A DNA stretch of 64,000 nucleotides from Chloroflexota bacterium (GTDB lineage Bacteria; Chloroflexota; UBA11872): assembly GCA_022825895.1 (NCBI GenBank), contig JAJDVX010000010.1:124001-188000 (forward strand). Direction: 5' to 3'. A model generated the notes under the pieces. It searched no databases. It was not told where the DNA came from and saw only the letters and a list, made by a program, of their open reading frames with translations. This document shows positions 25,678 through 33,547 of this stretch, piece by piece (positions within the stretch are counted from its first letter, which is position 1; each line of letters starts with the position of its first letter). A program made the translations under genes and the position numbers.

Positions 25678-26802
25678 CTAGCCTCGCGCCGCCAGCGCCC
25701 GGTAGCCGAAATCCAGCAACGTCTCCGCGTCGGCCAGACGGTCCTCGCTGCCCAGCAGCACCACCATCAACCGCCGCGGCCCGCGCCTCGCCGCCGCGAT
25801 CAGGTTGCCGCCGGCCTCCTCCGTGTGGCCGGTCTTGACCCCAATGGCGCCCTCGTACGACCAAAGCAATCCGTTGAGATTGCGGACGCTATACGAACGA
25901 TTGGCCGGCCCGGCCGGAATCACGTGAATCTGGGTGGCCACAATCTGTGCCAGCAACGGAAACCGGTCCATGGCGTCAGCGGCCAGCACCGCCAGGTCAA
26001 AGGCCGTGGTGTATTGGTCCTCCGCATCCTGGCCGCCGGGGTTGGCAAAGTGCGTGTTGTTCAAGTCCAGGCGCCGGGCCAGGTCGTTCATTTGCGCCAC
26101 CGTGTAGGCATCACCGCCAATCCCGTCGGCAATGGTGGCGGCGGCGTCGTTGGCGGATGGCAACAGCAGCGTGTACAGCAGGTGCTCCAGGGTCAACACG
26201 TCGCCCGGTCGGAGACCGGCCACGACCGAGGGTTCCCCAGTCGCGCTCTCCGGAACCTGAATGCGCGTATCCGGCGGCGCCTGTTCCAACGCCACGATGG
26301 CCGTGGCCAGCTTGGCCAGGCTCGCTGGCGGACGACGCTCCCCGGGGTTTTTCGAGAACACGACCGTTCGCTCGCCCATGTCCACCAGCAAGGCGGCACG
26401 GGCCGAAATCGGTGGCGCTTCCACCGGTCGCGTAAACGGGCTGTCGATGAACGCCGCCGTCGTGGGTATCCGCTGGACGCGGGAGTCCGATGTTTCAGGC
26501 GACAGAAGATTCACAACGCGCCCCTCGTCCGGCGGCGGGGGCTCGACGGAAGACAATAGTCGGACGAGCAGCAAGACGCCGGCAATCACCAATAGGCAGA
26601 TGAACACAACGCTGGACAGCTGCCGCAGTTGGGTTCGCCGCGCGTGGCGCGCCTTCGCCACCGCCGAGCGCTCGCGCAGTCTCGCGTGGTAAATCGGCGG
26701 CGGTATGGCTGCCCGTCGACGCCCCACCGGCCTCGCGAACAAGGCGTCCTGCGACCAGTCCTCGTCGTCCAATTCGGGCCGGGGCGGGGCGCGCCGGCTC
26801 AT
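25678..26802 (-). CDS. D-alanyl-D-alanine carboxypeptidase (peptidase S11)
   Basis: Low-molecular-weight penicillin-binding protein of 374 residues. An Arg-rich cytoplasmic N-terminus of about 65 residues precedes one membrane segment (LSSVVFICLLVIAGVLLLV), making it membrane-anchored rather than secreted. Active-site motifs are complete: SLAK (Ser nucleophile and Lys of SxxK), SAN (SxN) and KTG (GVKTGHTEEAGG). It trims the terminal D-Ala from peptidoglycan stem peptides. The ATG overlaps the pyrE stop as ATGA, indicating translational coupling, and tatA follows about 210 bases downstream. DacF-like by architecture; lacks the PBP5 C-terminal beta domain. Confidence 0.92.
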   Translation of the reverse strand: MSRRAPPRPELDDEDWSQDALFARPVGRRRAAIPPPIYHARLRERSAVAKARHARRTQLRQLSSVVFICLLVIAGVLLLVRLLSSVEPPPPDEGRVVNLLSPETSDSRVQRIPTTAAFIDSPFTRPVEAPPISARAALLVDMGERTVVFSKNPGERRPPASLAKLATAIVALEQAPPDTRIQVPESATGEPSVVAGLRPGDVLTLEHLLYTLLLPSANDAAATIADGIGGDAYTVAQMNDLARRLDLNNTHFANPGGQDAEDQYTTAFDLAVLAADAMDRFPLLAQIVATQIHVIPAGPANRSYSVRNLNGLLWSYEGAIGVKTGHTEEAGGNLIAAARRGPRRLMVVLLGSEDRLADAETLLDFGYRALAARG

Positions 26803-27479
26803 GGCCGTTGCGCGTCCAGGAAGTCCAGGCTGCGCCGGAACTCGTCCTCGCTGATCAGCCGTTCGCTCATGTAGAGATTCAACATGGCCGGCAGCGTCAC
26901 GATCGAGATCAGGCGCAGACCGTGGTACTCCAGCCGCCGGGCCGCCCCCACGTCGCGGTCCACCAGCACGATCACGTCGCGAACCTGTAGCCCTTCGCCG
27001 CGCAGCGCCTGCGCGGTTTGAATGACCGAGCCGCCTGACGTAATCAGGTCATCCACCAGCAGCACGTGCTGGCCCGGCAGGAACCGCCCCACGATCTCCA
27101 GCCCTGCGGGATCGGATTCCGGCTTGACATAAATCAGCGGCATGTCGCACGTCAGCGAGTACGCCGTCGCCAGGTGCAAGCCGCCCATCGGAACGCCGGC
27201 CACCAGCTCAAACGGCTCGGCCCGCTGATGCCGTCGAGCTTCCGCCAGGTTCGCCGCGTCGCGCACCAGCGCCGCCGCCGTCCGCAGCGCCGATGGCACG
27301 GCCACCAGGCGCTTCGGATCAACGTAGACCGGGGAATTCACCGTGGACCGGCCCAGCGTGTAACTACCGAACCGGATACCGCCCAGTTCGTAGATCTGCC
27401 GAGCCAGGTCGAGGGCGCTGAGTTCGTCCGTGAGCGCTACTCCGCGTATGTGGCAAACAGCGGCCAGCGGTCCCGCCAA
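26799..27479 (-). CDS. pyrE: Orotate phosphoribosyltransferase
   Basis: Type I phosphoribosyltransferase converting orotate and PRPP to OMP. The PRPP loop is VLLVDDLITSGGSV, and FGSYTLGRSTVNSPVYVD is the N-terminal substrate hood. The frame is open further upstream (to 27689), but a promoter at 27510-27538 rules out those starts. TTG 27479, preceded by GGGGGG, is the only usual start codon between the promoter and the conserved region and gives 226 residues, typical for PyrE. First gene of a coupled pair with the carboxypeptidase gene. Confidence 0.9.
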   Translation of the reverse strand: MAGPLAAVCHIRGVALTDELSALDLARQIYELGGIRFGSYTLGRSTVNSPVYVDPKRLVAVPSALRTAAALVRDAANLAEARRHQRAEPFELVAGVPMGGLHLATAYSLTCDMPLIYVKPESDPAGLEIVGRFLPGQHVLLVDDLITSGGSVIQTAQALRGEGLQVRDVIVLVDRDVGAARRLEYHGLRLISIVTLPAMLNLYMSERLISEDEFRRSLDFLDAQRP

Positions 27480-27509
27480 CGCCCCCCGAGGCGGACCGGG
27501 CGTGCGCAG

Positions 27510-27538
27510 ATTATTGTCAAGTTGGTTTAGCCGGTCAA
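27510..27538 (-). promoter_or_regulatory. pyrE promoter
   Basis: On the minus strand TTGACC (27538-27533), 17 bases, then AATAAT (27515-27510), matching the sigma-A consensus at 10 of 12 positions. Transcription should begin near 27503, giving a leader of about 24 bases to the TTG start of pyrE. Confidence 0.7.
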
Positions 27539-27772
27539 GGCTTTTACCCCGGGCAGGGGCTCGGCCCTGACCCGGCCACGCCCCACGCCGGCTGGATTGT
27601 CGGCGTCTCCCGAGCCGCTGCCGCGAATGGACGCTCCCGCGCGTGGGACAATCGACCACCCGGCAGCGCCGACGCTGCGCTCCGGCCAACGGTCAACAAC
27701 GGGACACCGCTCATCAGAATCCTCTGGCGCCTGATTCTCTACCTGCGCAGTCAGAAACTGCTGCTCGCGGGC

Positions 27773-29476
27773 ATGCTCGTCACGCTCACGCTCGGTTCGC
27801 TGCTGCGCACGCTGCCGCCCACCCTCAGCAAGATCGCCATCGACGACGGCGTGCGGGCCAACAACCTGAACGTGCTGTTCGTGACCGTCGGCCTGTTCGT
27901 TGGGGCCGTGCTGCTATCCAACGTCGCCATGGCGGGGCGTCTCTACGCCGCCCGCTACAGCGCCCAGAAGGTCATCCACGACATCCGCAACGACCTCTAC
28001 ACCCATCTCAGCGCCAAGTCCATGAGCTTTTTCGACCGGCACCAGACCGGCGACCTGATGTCCCGGGTCACCAACGACGTCAACATGATTCAGTTCTTCT
28101 TCAACATGGCCGGCACCGTGATCCTCTCGTCGATCGCCCTCACCGCCATGAACCTGATCTTCATGTTCGCGCTGGACTGGGTGATGGCGCTCGCCATCAT
28201 TGCCCTGGTCCCCTTCTTCATCGCCATGCAGTCCGTCGCCAAGCGCGTGGTGCCGCTCTTTCGCCAATCAAATCAGCAGATGGGCGTAGTCAACGTCGAG
28301 ATCCGCGAGGCCATCTCCGGCATCAAGGTCATCCAGGCCTTCGGCCGCGAGCAGTACCAGGAAGAACGTTTCGACCGCGAAAACTGGAAGCTGCGCGATC
28401 TCCGCACCCGCGTGCTGCGCACCTTCGCCCTTTACTCCCAGGGCATCGAGCTGATCGCCGGCGCCGCCACGGCCCTGATTCTCGGCCTCGGCGCTTGGCG
28501 GATTGTCAACGGCGACTTCACGCTCGGCGGCCTGGTGGCCTTCCAGGGTTACCTGCTGCTGATGCTGCAACCCACCCGGTTCCTCGGATTCGCCGTCCAG
28601 ATCACCCAGCAGGCCGTCACCTCCGGCGAGCGCGTCTTCCAGATCATCGACACCCCGCTGGACGTGCAGGAAAAGCCCGACGCGCACCCGTTGCCCGAAG
28701 TCCGCGGCGAAATCGAATTCGACCGCGTCACCTTCCAGTACGGCGACCGCGACCCGATCCTGCGCGACGTGTCGGTCCACGTGCCGGCCGGCGGATCGCT
28801 CGCCATCGTCGGCCGCAGCGGCTCGGGCAAGAGCACCCTGGCCAACCTGTTGCCCCGCTTCTACGACCCCACCGAGGGCGCCATCCGCGTCGATGGCCAC
28901 GACCTGCGTGACATCCGCCTGCAAGACCTCAGGTCCGGCATCGGCATGGTCATGCAGGAGACCTTCCTCTTCAACATGACCGTGGCCGACAACCTGCGCT
29001 TCGGCCGCAAAGACGCCTCCCACGAGGATCTGGAAGCCGCGGCGCGCATGGCCGCCGCCCACGACTTCATCACGGACTTGCCCCAGGGCTACGACACGCT
29101 CATCGGCGACCGCGGCGTGCGGCTCTCCGGCGGCCAGCGCCAGCGGGTCGCCATTGCCCGCGCCCTCCTCGTGCGACCGGCAATCCTGGTCCTGGACGAG
29201 GCCACCTCCAGCGTCGACACCCGCACCGACCGCGCCATCCAGCGCGCCCTCGAGCAGCTGATGCAGGAGCGCACCACCATCGTGATCGCCCACCGGCTGT
29301 CGACCATTCGCCGGGTCGACCAGATCATCGTGGTTGACGGCGGCCGCATCGTCGCCCGCGGCACGCACGAAGAGTTGCTGGAAACCAGCGACGACTACCG
29401 CGCCATCTACGAGCTTCAATTCCGTCTGCAGGAAGAGTCCCTGGCGATTGAGGCCGGCGGGCAGGTCAGCGTCTGA
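27773..29476 (+). CDS. ABC exporter half-transporter (permease-ATPase fusion), subunit A
   Basis: Type IV ABC exporter subunit of 567 residues from ATG 27773: a six-helix membrane domain, then an ATPase domain with Walker A GRSGSGKSTL, signature LSGGQRQRVAIARAL and Walker B LVLDEATSS with its catalytic Glu. Homology does not begin at the ATG. The frame upstream encodes LIRILWRLILYLRSQKLLLAG, the elbow helix and first helix start, yet has no ATG, GTG or TTG; CTG codons at 27731 or 27743 are candidates. Its stop overlaps the start of subunit B (TGATG), so the pair probably forms a heterodimer exporting lipids or drugs. Substrate unknown. Confidence 0.92.
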   Translation: MLVTLTLGSLLRTLPPTLSKIAIDDGVRANNLNVLFVTVGLFVGAVLLSNVAMAGRLYAARYSAQKVIHDIRNDLYTHLSAKSMSFFDRHQTGDLMSRVTNDVNMIQFFFNMAGTVILSSIALTAMNLIFMFALDWVMALAIIALVPFFIAMQSVAKRVVPLFRQSNQQMGVVNVEIREAISGIKVIQAFGREQYQEERFDRENWKLRDLRTRVLRTFALYSQGIELIAGAATALILGLGAWRIVNGDFTLGGLVAFQGYLLLMLQPTRFLGFAVQITQQAVTSGERVFQIIDTPLDVQEKPDAHPLPEVRGEIEFDRVTFQYGDRDPILRDVSVHVPAGGSLAIVGRSGSGKSTLANLLPRFYDPTEGAIRVDGHDLRDIRLQDLRSGIGMVMQETFLFNMTVADNLRFGRKDASHEDLEAAARMAAAHDFITDLPQGYDTLIGDRGVRLSGGQRQRVAIARALLVRPAILVLDEATSSVDTRTDRAIQRALEQLMQERTTIVIAHRLSTIRRVDQIIVVDGGRIVARGTHEELLETSDDYRAIYELQFRLQEESLAIEAGGQVSV

Positions 29477-31266
29477 TGGGTATGCGTCAGACCTACGTCG
29501 ACACCTCCAACCTCAGCGGCCGCACCGTCGCCGGCACCCTGCGGCGCTTGCTCTACTACGTCGGTTTGCACCGGCGCCACATCGGGATCGCCTTCGTTGC
29601 GCTGTCCATCGCCTCCCTCTTGAACATGGTGCCGCCCTGGGCCTTGAAGATCGCGGTTGACGACTTCATCCCACAAGCGGACGCGGCCGGGGCGGTGCGC
29701 ATCGCCGGCGCCATGATGCTGGTCTACCTCGCCCGCGGCGCGCTCAACTACCTGAACTTCTACCTCTTCGCGCGCAGCAGCCAGACCATCGTCTACCAGG
29801 TGTCGCGCGACATGTTCGTCCGGCTGGTGCGTCACTCCATGCGTTTCTTCGAGAGCCAGCGCACCGGCGAGACGGTCTCGCACTTGACCGCCGATGTCAC
29901 CGCCGTCCAGCAGGCCATGCAGGGCCAGGTGCTCACCGCCAGCGCGGGCATCGTCACCATGCTCCTGTACCTGGTCGTCATGCTGACGCTCGACTGGCGC
30001 CTGACGCTGGTGATCCTATCCGTGGTGCCCCTGATGCTGATCGCCAGCGTCATTACCGCCCGGATGCTCCGCGTGCGCTACCGCCGCGTGCAGGAATCCA
30101 TCGCCAACATCAACACCGCCATCGAGGAAAACGTCAGCGGTGTGCGTGTCAGCCGCGCCTTCGCCCGCGAGGAAGCCGACGCTCGCCGCTTCCAGACCGA
30201 GAACCGCGCCAACCTCCAGGCCAACCTCAACACTACGATGGTGGAATCCATTGCCACGCCCGTGATCGAAGGCCTCAGCACCCTCAGCGTGGCCGCCCTC
30301 CTGGCCTACGGCGGCTGGCAGATCACGATTGGCGAGATGCAGCCCGGCACGCTCATCGCCTTCCTGGCCTACGTGCAGATCTTCCACCAGCCCATGACAG
30401 AGCTCGTGCGTGTCAACTACGTCATCCAGTCCGGCCTGGCCGCCGCCGACCGCATCTTCCAGTTCATGGACGTCCCGCGCCACATCGTCAATCGGCCGTC
30501 GGCGGTCGATCTGGTCCGGCCGCGCGGACGCGTCGAGTTCCGCAACGTCGACTTCAGCTACGACGGCGTCACCCCGGTCCTCCAGGACGTGTCCGTGACC
30601 GCCGAACCCGGCCAGACCGTCGCGCTCGTTGGAGCCACGGGATCCGGCAAGACCACCATGGTCAACCTCATCGCCCGCTTCTACGACCCCACCTCGGGCC
30701 AGATCCTGGTAGACGGCAACGACCTGCGCGACGTCCGGATGGAGAGCCTCCGCTCACGTCTGGCCTACGTCCCCCAGGAGACCTTCCTGTTCAGCGGCAC
30801 AGTCGCCGAGAACATCCGCTACGGAAACCCCGATGCCGGCGACGACCAGGTCGCCGCCGCGGCCGCATTGGCGCGTGCCGACGACTTCATCGAGCAACTG
30901 GACGACGGCTACGAAACCATCGTCGGCGACGGCGGCCTGCGGCTCTCACGCGGCCAGCAGCAGCGCGTGGCCCTGGCCCGCGCGATCCTGGCCGACCCCG
31001 CCGTGCTCGTGCTCGACGAAGCCACTTCCGACATTGACACCGAATCCGAATACGAGATTCAGCAGGCCCTGGTCCAGGTCATGCGCAACCGCACCAGCTT
31101 CGTCATCGCCCACCGCCTCTCCACCATCCGCAACGCCGACCTCATCGTCGTGCTCGATGAAGGCCGCATCGTCCAGCGCGGCCCCCACACCGAACTCATC
31201 GCCCAACCCGGCCCCTACCGCGACCTCCACGCCGCCCAATTCGACGACCCACCCCCTCCTTCGTAG
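29476..31266 (+). CDS. ABC exporter half-transporter (permease-ATPase fusion), subunit B
   Basis: Second exporter subunit of 596 residues, ATG 29476 overlapping the stop of subunit A by one base. Six membrane helices, then Walker A GATGSGKTTM, a signature altered to LSRGQQQRVALARAI, and Walker B LVLDEATSD. The His-loop (VIAHRLST) is intact. Both subunits keep the catalytic Glu, so neither nucleotide site is plainly degenerate, although the altered signature may weaken one. Multidrug or lipid export is the usual role of such pairs. The stop codon TAG lies inside the GTAG of a REP element that starts at 31263. Confidence 0.93.
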   Translation: MGMRQTYVDTSNLSGRTVAGTLRRLLYYVGLHRRHIGIAFVALSIASLLNMVPPWALKIAVDDFIPQADAAGAVRIAGAMMLVYLARGALNYLNFYLFARSSQTIVYQVSRDMFVRLVRHSMRFFESQRTGETVSHLTADVTAVQQAMQGQVLTASAGIVTMLLYLVVMLTLDWRLTLVILSVVPLMLIASVITARMLRVRYRRVQESIANINTAIEENVSGVRVSRAFAREEADARRFQTENRANLQANLNTTMVESIATPVIEGLSTLSVAALLAYGGWQITIGEMQPGTLIAFLAYVQIFHQPMTELVRVNYVIQSGLAAADRIFQFMDVPRHIVNRPSAVDLVRPRGRVEFRNVDFSYDGVTPVLQDVSVTAEPGQTVALVGATGSGKTTMVNLIARFYDPTSGQILVDGNDLRDVRMESLRSRLAYVPQETFLFSGTVAENIRYGNPDAGDDQVAAAAALARADDFIEQLDDGYETIVGDGGLRLSRGQQQRVALARAILADPAVLVLDEATSDIDTESEYEIQQALVQVMRNRTSFVIAHRLSTIRNADLIVVLDEGRIVQRGPHTELIAQPGPYRDLHAAQFDDPPPPS

Positions 31267-31302
31267 CGGCCGGTTTCTAACCGGCCTCTTCCGCTCGTGA
31301 TC
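31263..31302 (+). repeat. REP element a
   Basis: GTAG, then a hairpin GGCCGGTT-TCT-AACCGGCC (31268-31286), then CTCTTCCGCTCGTGATC. The TAG of its GTAG is the stop codon of the upstream ABC gene. All but one base is shared with REP b. Confidence 0.85.
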
Positions 31303-31580
31303 CCACGGCCCAACCCCAACGCCGCTACCCCGACTCCCCCTCCCGCTTCAACCACCACCGCAACGGATTTTCCGCGATGTACTCCCGAATCCGGTTCAAG
31401 TCCTCCTCATTCCGAACCACATGCTCATAAAACCCCCGCTGCCACACCGCCGTCCCCGGCGTCCCCCGCATTGCATTCACCCGCCGGCCCGAATACGTCT
31501 TGAACCCCCTGACAACCTCCGGCAACCCATGCCGCCGCATCTTCGCGGGGGCTCCCTCCTGCGTACGGGCCTCATCTTGC

Positions 31581-31620
31581 GTAGGGGCCGGTTTCTAACC
31601 GGCCTCTTCCGCTCGTGATC
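31581..31620 (+). repeat. REP element b (inside the transposase gene)
   Basis: GTAG followed by a perfect hairpin GGCCGGTT-TCT-AACCGGCC (31586-31604) and the same CTCTTCCGCTCGTGATC flank as REP a. On the minus strand its loop-proximal GGTTAG supplies the stop codon that splits the transposase. Just upstream, 31562-31580 looks like a decayed partial copy. Confidence 0.85.
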
Positions 31621-32026
31621 CAACAGTCGCACTCCCCAACGCCGGGCCGGAATCCGAACCCGCTTCCGAGTCCCCATCCATAAGAACAACAATCCCATGC
31701 ACGTGATCCGGCATCACCACAAACGCATCCAGCGCCACGTACGGGTAATGCACTGGCAATTCGTTCCAAACCCCTTCCACCGCCCGCCCCGCCGAATTCA
31801 ACGCCATCCGGCCGTCCCTGACCCGACCAAACAAATGCTTCCGCCAGTCCGTGCAAATCGTCACCGAATACGCCCCATCCTGCGAATAATCGTATTCCCG
31901 CAACCGCCGCGGCCGGGCAACACGTCGCCCCGTCCCGTCGTCGTCCCGAATCAGCGCCGCTTCTCCCATCCTTGGTGGGGATCGGTCCCCGACCCGTCGC
32001 TTCCCGTCCGGCGTCCCCATTCTGTC

Positions 32027-32054
32027 GTAGGGGCCGCGTCTCTGACCGGCCTCT
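32027..32054 (+). repeat. REP element c (degenerate)
   Basis: GTAGGGGCC, then an imperfect stem (GGCCGCGTC / GACCGGCC) and CTCT. It encodes the first residues of the transposase frame on the opposite strand. Confidence 0.7.
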
Positions 32055-32076
32055 GGTTGTTCCAACTGATCTTGGC

Positions 32077-32107
32077 GTAGGGGACGGTTTCTAACCGGCC
32101 TCTTCCG
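32077..32107 (+). repeat. REP element d
   Basis: GTAGGGGACGGTTTCTAACC and then GGCCTCTTCCG. The stem has one mismatch relative to REP a and b. Same orientation as the others. Confidence 0.75.
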
Positions 32108-32131
32108 GTCGAAGCGCCAAGTTCTTCCTTA

Positions 32132-32167
32132 GTGAGCCGGTTCGGAGTCATTCGCAAACCCGTGTCG
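32132..32167 (+). repeat. Dispersed 36-bp repeat, copy 1
   Basis: A 36-base unit beginning GTGAGCCGG and ending ACCCGTGTCG. It matches 33341-33376 in all but four positions. It carries no hairpin as strong as the REP elements and appears to be a separate repeat family. Confidence 0.7.
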
Positions 32168-32173
32168 CCCCCG

Positions 32174-32602
32174 GATGAAGGGATGGTGTCCCCGGCCCGC
32201 CCATCTTCCGCTCCCTCCGCCATCCGAGTGTCGCAACCTTACGTAGGGGCCGGTTTGTAACCGGCCTCTTCCGGGCAGCCAACCTTCAGCTCGCCGCCCC
32301 CGTTCAAGGTGAGCCACCCCCGTCATACGCCGGTGCCTCGACACTTGTAGGGGTACCCCAGAGCAGGGTCTCGCAAGGCAACCGCGCCGCTGCGGAGAGC
32401 GCGCGTCCCCAGACCGCGAGACGCATTCCCGGCGAGCCTGCCCTGAGCCTGCCGAATGGCGCCGGAACCCAGCAGCAACCAACACCCTCGCCATCCCCCA
32501 GCCACTATCCACCAACCACGAACCACTTCTCCTCACCGGCGTCCGCGCCGTTCGTCCTGTTAGCGTGAGCGTCCTGTTCAATGAGTCGAGTGGCGATTAG
32601 TC
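32174..32602. other. Repeat-rich non-coding stretch
   Basis: Between the transposase and the methyltransferase there is no supportable gene. The stretch holds REP e, a GTAGGGGTACCCC palindromic remnant at 32347-32359, and a GCCTGCCCTGAGCCTGCCGA segment at 32436-32455 resembling another short dispersed repeat. Confidence 0.6.
32243..32273 (+). repeat. REP element e
   Basis: GTAGGGGCCGGTTTGTAACC and then GGCCTCTTCCG. The stem is perfect and only the loop base differs (TGT in place of TCT). Lies outside the transposase, in a non-coding stretch. Confidence 0.8.
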
Positions 32603-33223
32603 ATGGTTGAACCGGCGCCATTCCAGCAGTGGCTTGCGGCACAGGCGTCGACAGTCGACCCCTTCGACCATATTCGCGAGGCCAGCGAAGCGCACCGCCA
32701 ACAGCATGGCGCGGCCTGCACGGTCTATCCCACGTCCAGGGCCCCATTGTGGGGCGTCATTGCCGGTGCAATCCGTCCAAACCGAATCCTCGAAATCGGT
32801 ACTGGCCTCGGGCATAGCGCCCTCTGGCTGGCCTACGGAGCGCCAGAGGCCGACGTCACCACCATCGAAGCCGACCCCGTCCATGCCGCGCTCGCTCGGG
32901 CCAATGTGCGGAAGGCGGGTTACGCGGACCGGATTGAAATTGTCAACGCACGCGCAATCGACTTCCTCGCCGATTGCGACGAGCAGGTCGACATCATCTT
33001 CTGCGACTGCGACGTGGACGAGTACGGCGACTATCCCACCCACGTCATGCGGCTGCTCCGGGTAGGCGGCTTGCTCATCACCGCCAACCTCTTCGCTGGC
33101 TGGTACACACCCGGCATGCCGGGACTCGATGCCGCAGTCGCCTACCGCGACCGGGTACTCGCAGACCCGCGCCTGCTCTCCACCTTCCTGGGCGCCAACG
33201 CCATCAGCCTCCGCACCCCCTAA
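32603..33223 (+). CDS. Class I SAM-dependent O-methyltransferase
   Basis: Methyltransferase of 206 residues with SAM motif I ILEIGTGLGHSALWL (residues 62-76), the acidic ribose-binding motif TTIEADP, and IIFCDCDVDEYGDYP followed by LLRVGGLLITAN. This arrangement matches the COMT-like (methyltransf_3) family, which usually methylates catechol-like hydroxyls using a divalent metal held by acidic residues of the DCD segment. The ribosome site before ATG 32603 is weak. It sits alone between repeats, which fits recent acquisition, although base composition looks like the surroundings. Confidence 0.85.
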   Translation: MVEPAPFQQWLAAQASTVDPFDHIREASEAHRQQHGAACTVYPTSRAPLWGVIAGAIRPNRILEIGTGLGHSALWLAYGAPEADVTTIEADPVHAALARANVRKAGYADRIEIVNARAIDFLADCDEQVDIIFCDCDVDEYGDYPTHVMRLLRVGGLLITANLFAGWYTPGMPGLDAAVAYRDRVLADPRLLSTFLGANAISLRTP

Positions 33224-33547
33224 CTCCACCAACCACACACCCACGGCCCCGCCCGCACTGCCCCCGATCCACCGGCAGGCCGAAGCGCCCCACGCCAGCG
33301 CCGCCGTGGAAACTCCCCAATGCATCCCCTACCATTCGTGGTGAGCCGGCTCGGAGTCTTTCGGAGACCCGTGTCGAACCACCCGCCGGACGCAGCACCC
33401 AACCCTCCGTCCTCCGGCGTCCTCAGCCAGGGCCCGGCGCCCCGGGCAATCTAGGCGCACACTGCTGCCCGGTTTGCTCCCTCGCTCCCGAGTCCGCGGT
33501 CCGCAGTACCCGCCAAGTACATTCGAGCTCGACAGATTGACCGGGAT
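33224..33547. other. Non-coding stretch with the second 36-bp repeat
   Basis: No gene is supported in these 324 bases. They contain the second copy of the 36-bp repeat at 33341-33376; the rest is unremarkable. Confidence 0.55.
33341..33376 (+). repeat. Dispersed 36-bp repeat, copy 2
   Basis: Same orientation as the copy at 32132-32167 and different at four bases. The two copies flank the methyltransferase gene at 471 bases upstream of its start and 118 bases downstream of its stop. Confidence 0.7.

Larger units (their letters stand above)
31325..32065 (-). pseudogene. REP-associated tyrosine transposase (RAYT, IS200-like Y1 family), interrupted
   Basis: Two same-frame pieces, 32065-31595 and 31540-31325, together give a full Y1 transposase split by one TAG. 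The N-terminal piece has EYDYSQDGAYSVTICT and the HuH motif VMPDHVHGIVVL; the C-terminal piece has GTAVWQRGFYEHVVR with the probable catalytic Tyr and IREYIAENPLRWW. The stop (GGT TAG AAA) sits in the hairpin of REP b, which is inserted in frame after DSGPALGSATVG. The N-terminal MEQPEAGQRRGPYDR is translated from REP c, so the true start may be a later Met (MGTPDG or MGEAAL). RAYTs mobilise REP elements by single-strand transposition. Probably inactive unless the stop is read through. Confidence 0.85.

Noticed and set aside
27643-28911. Plus-strand open frame overlapping the ABC exporter
   Set aside because: Out of frame with the exporter and rich in Arg/Pro/His; no homology.
31263-32273. 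CRISPR array
   Set aside because: The repeats are irregularly spaced, transposase-linked and have a GTAG hairpin form; no uniform spacers and no cas genes.
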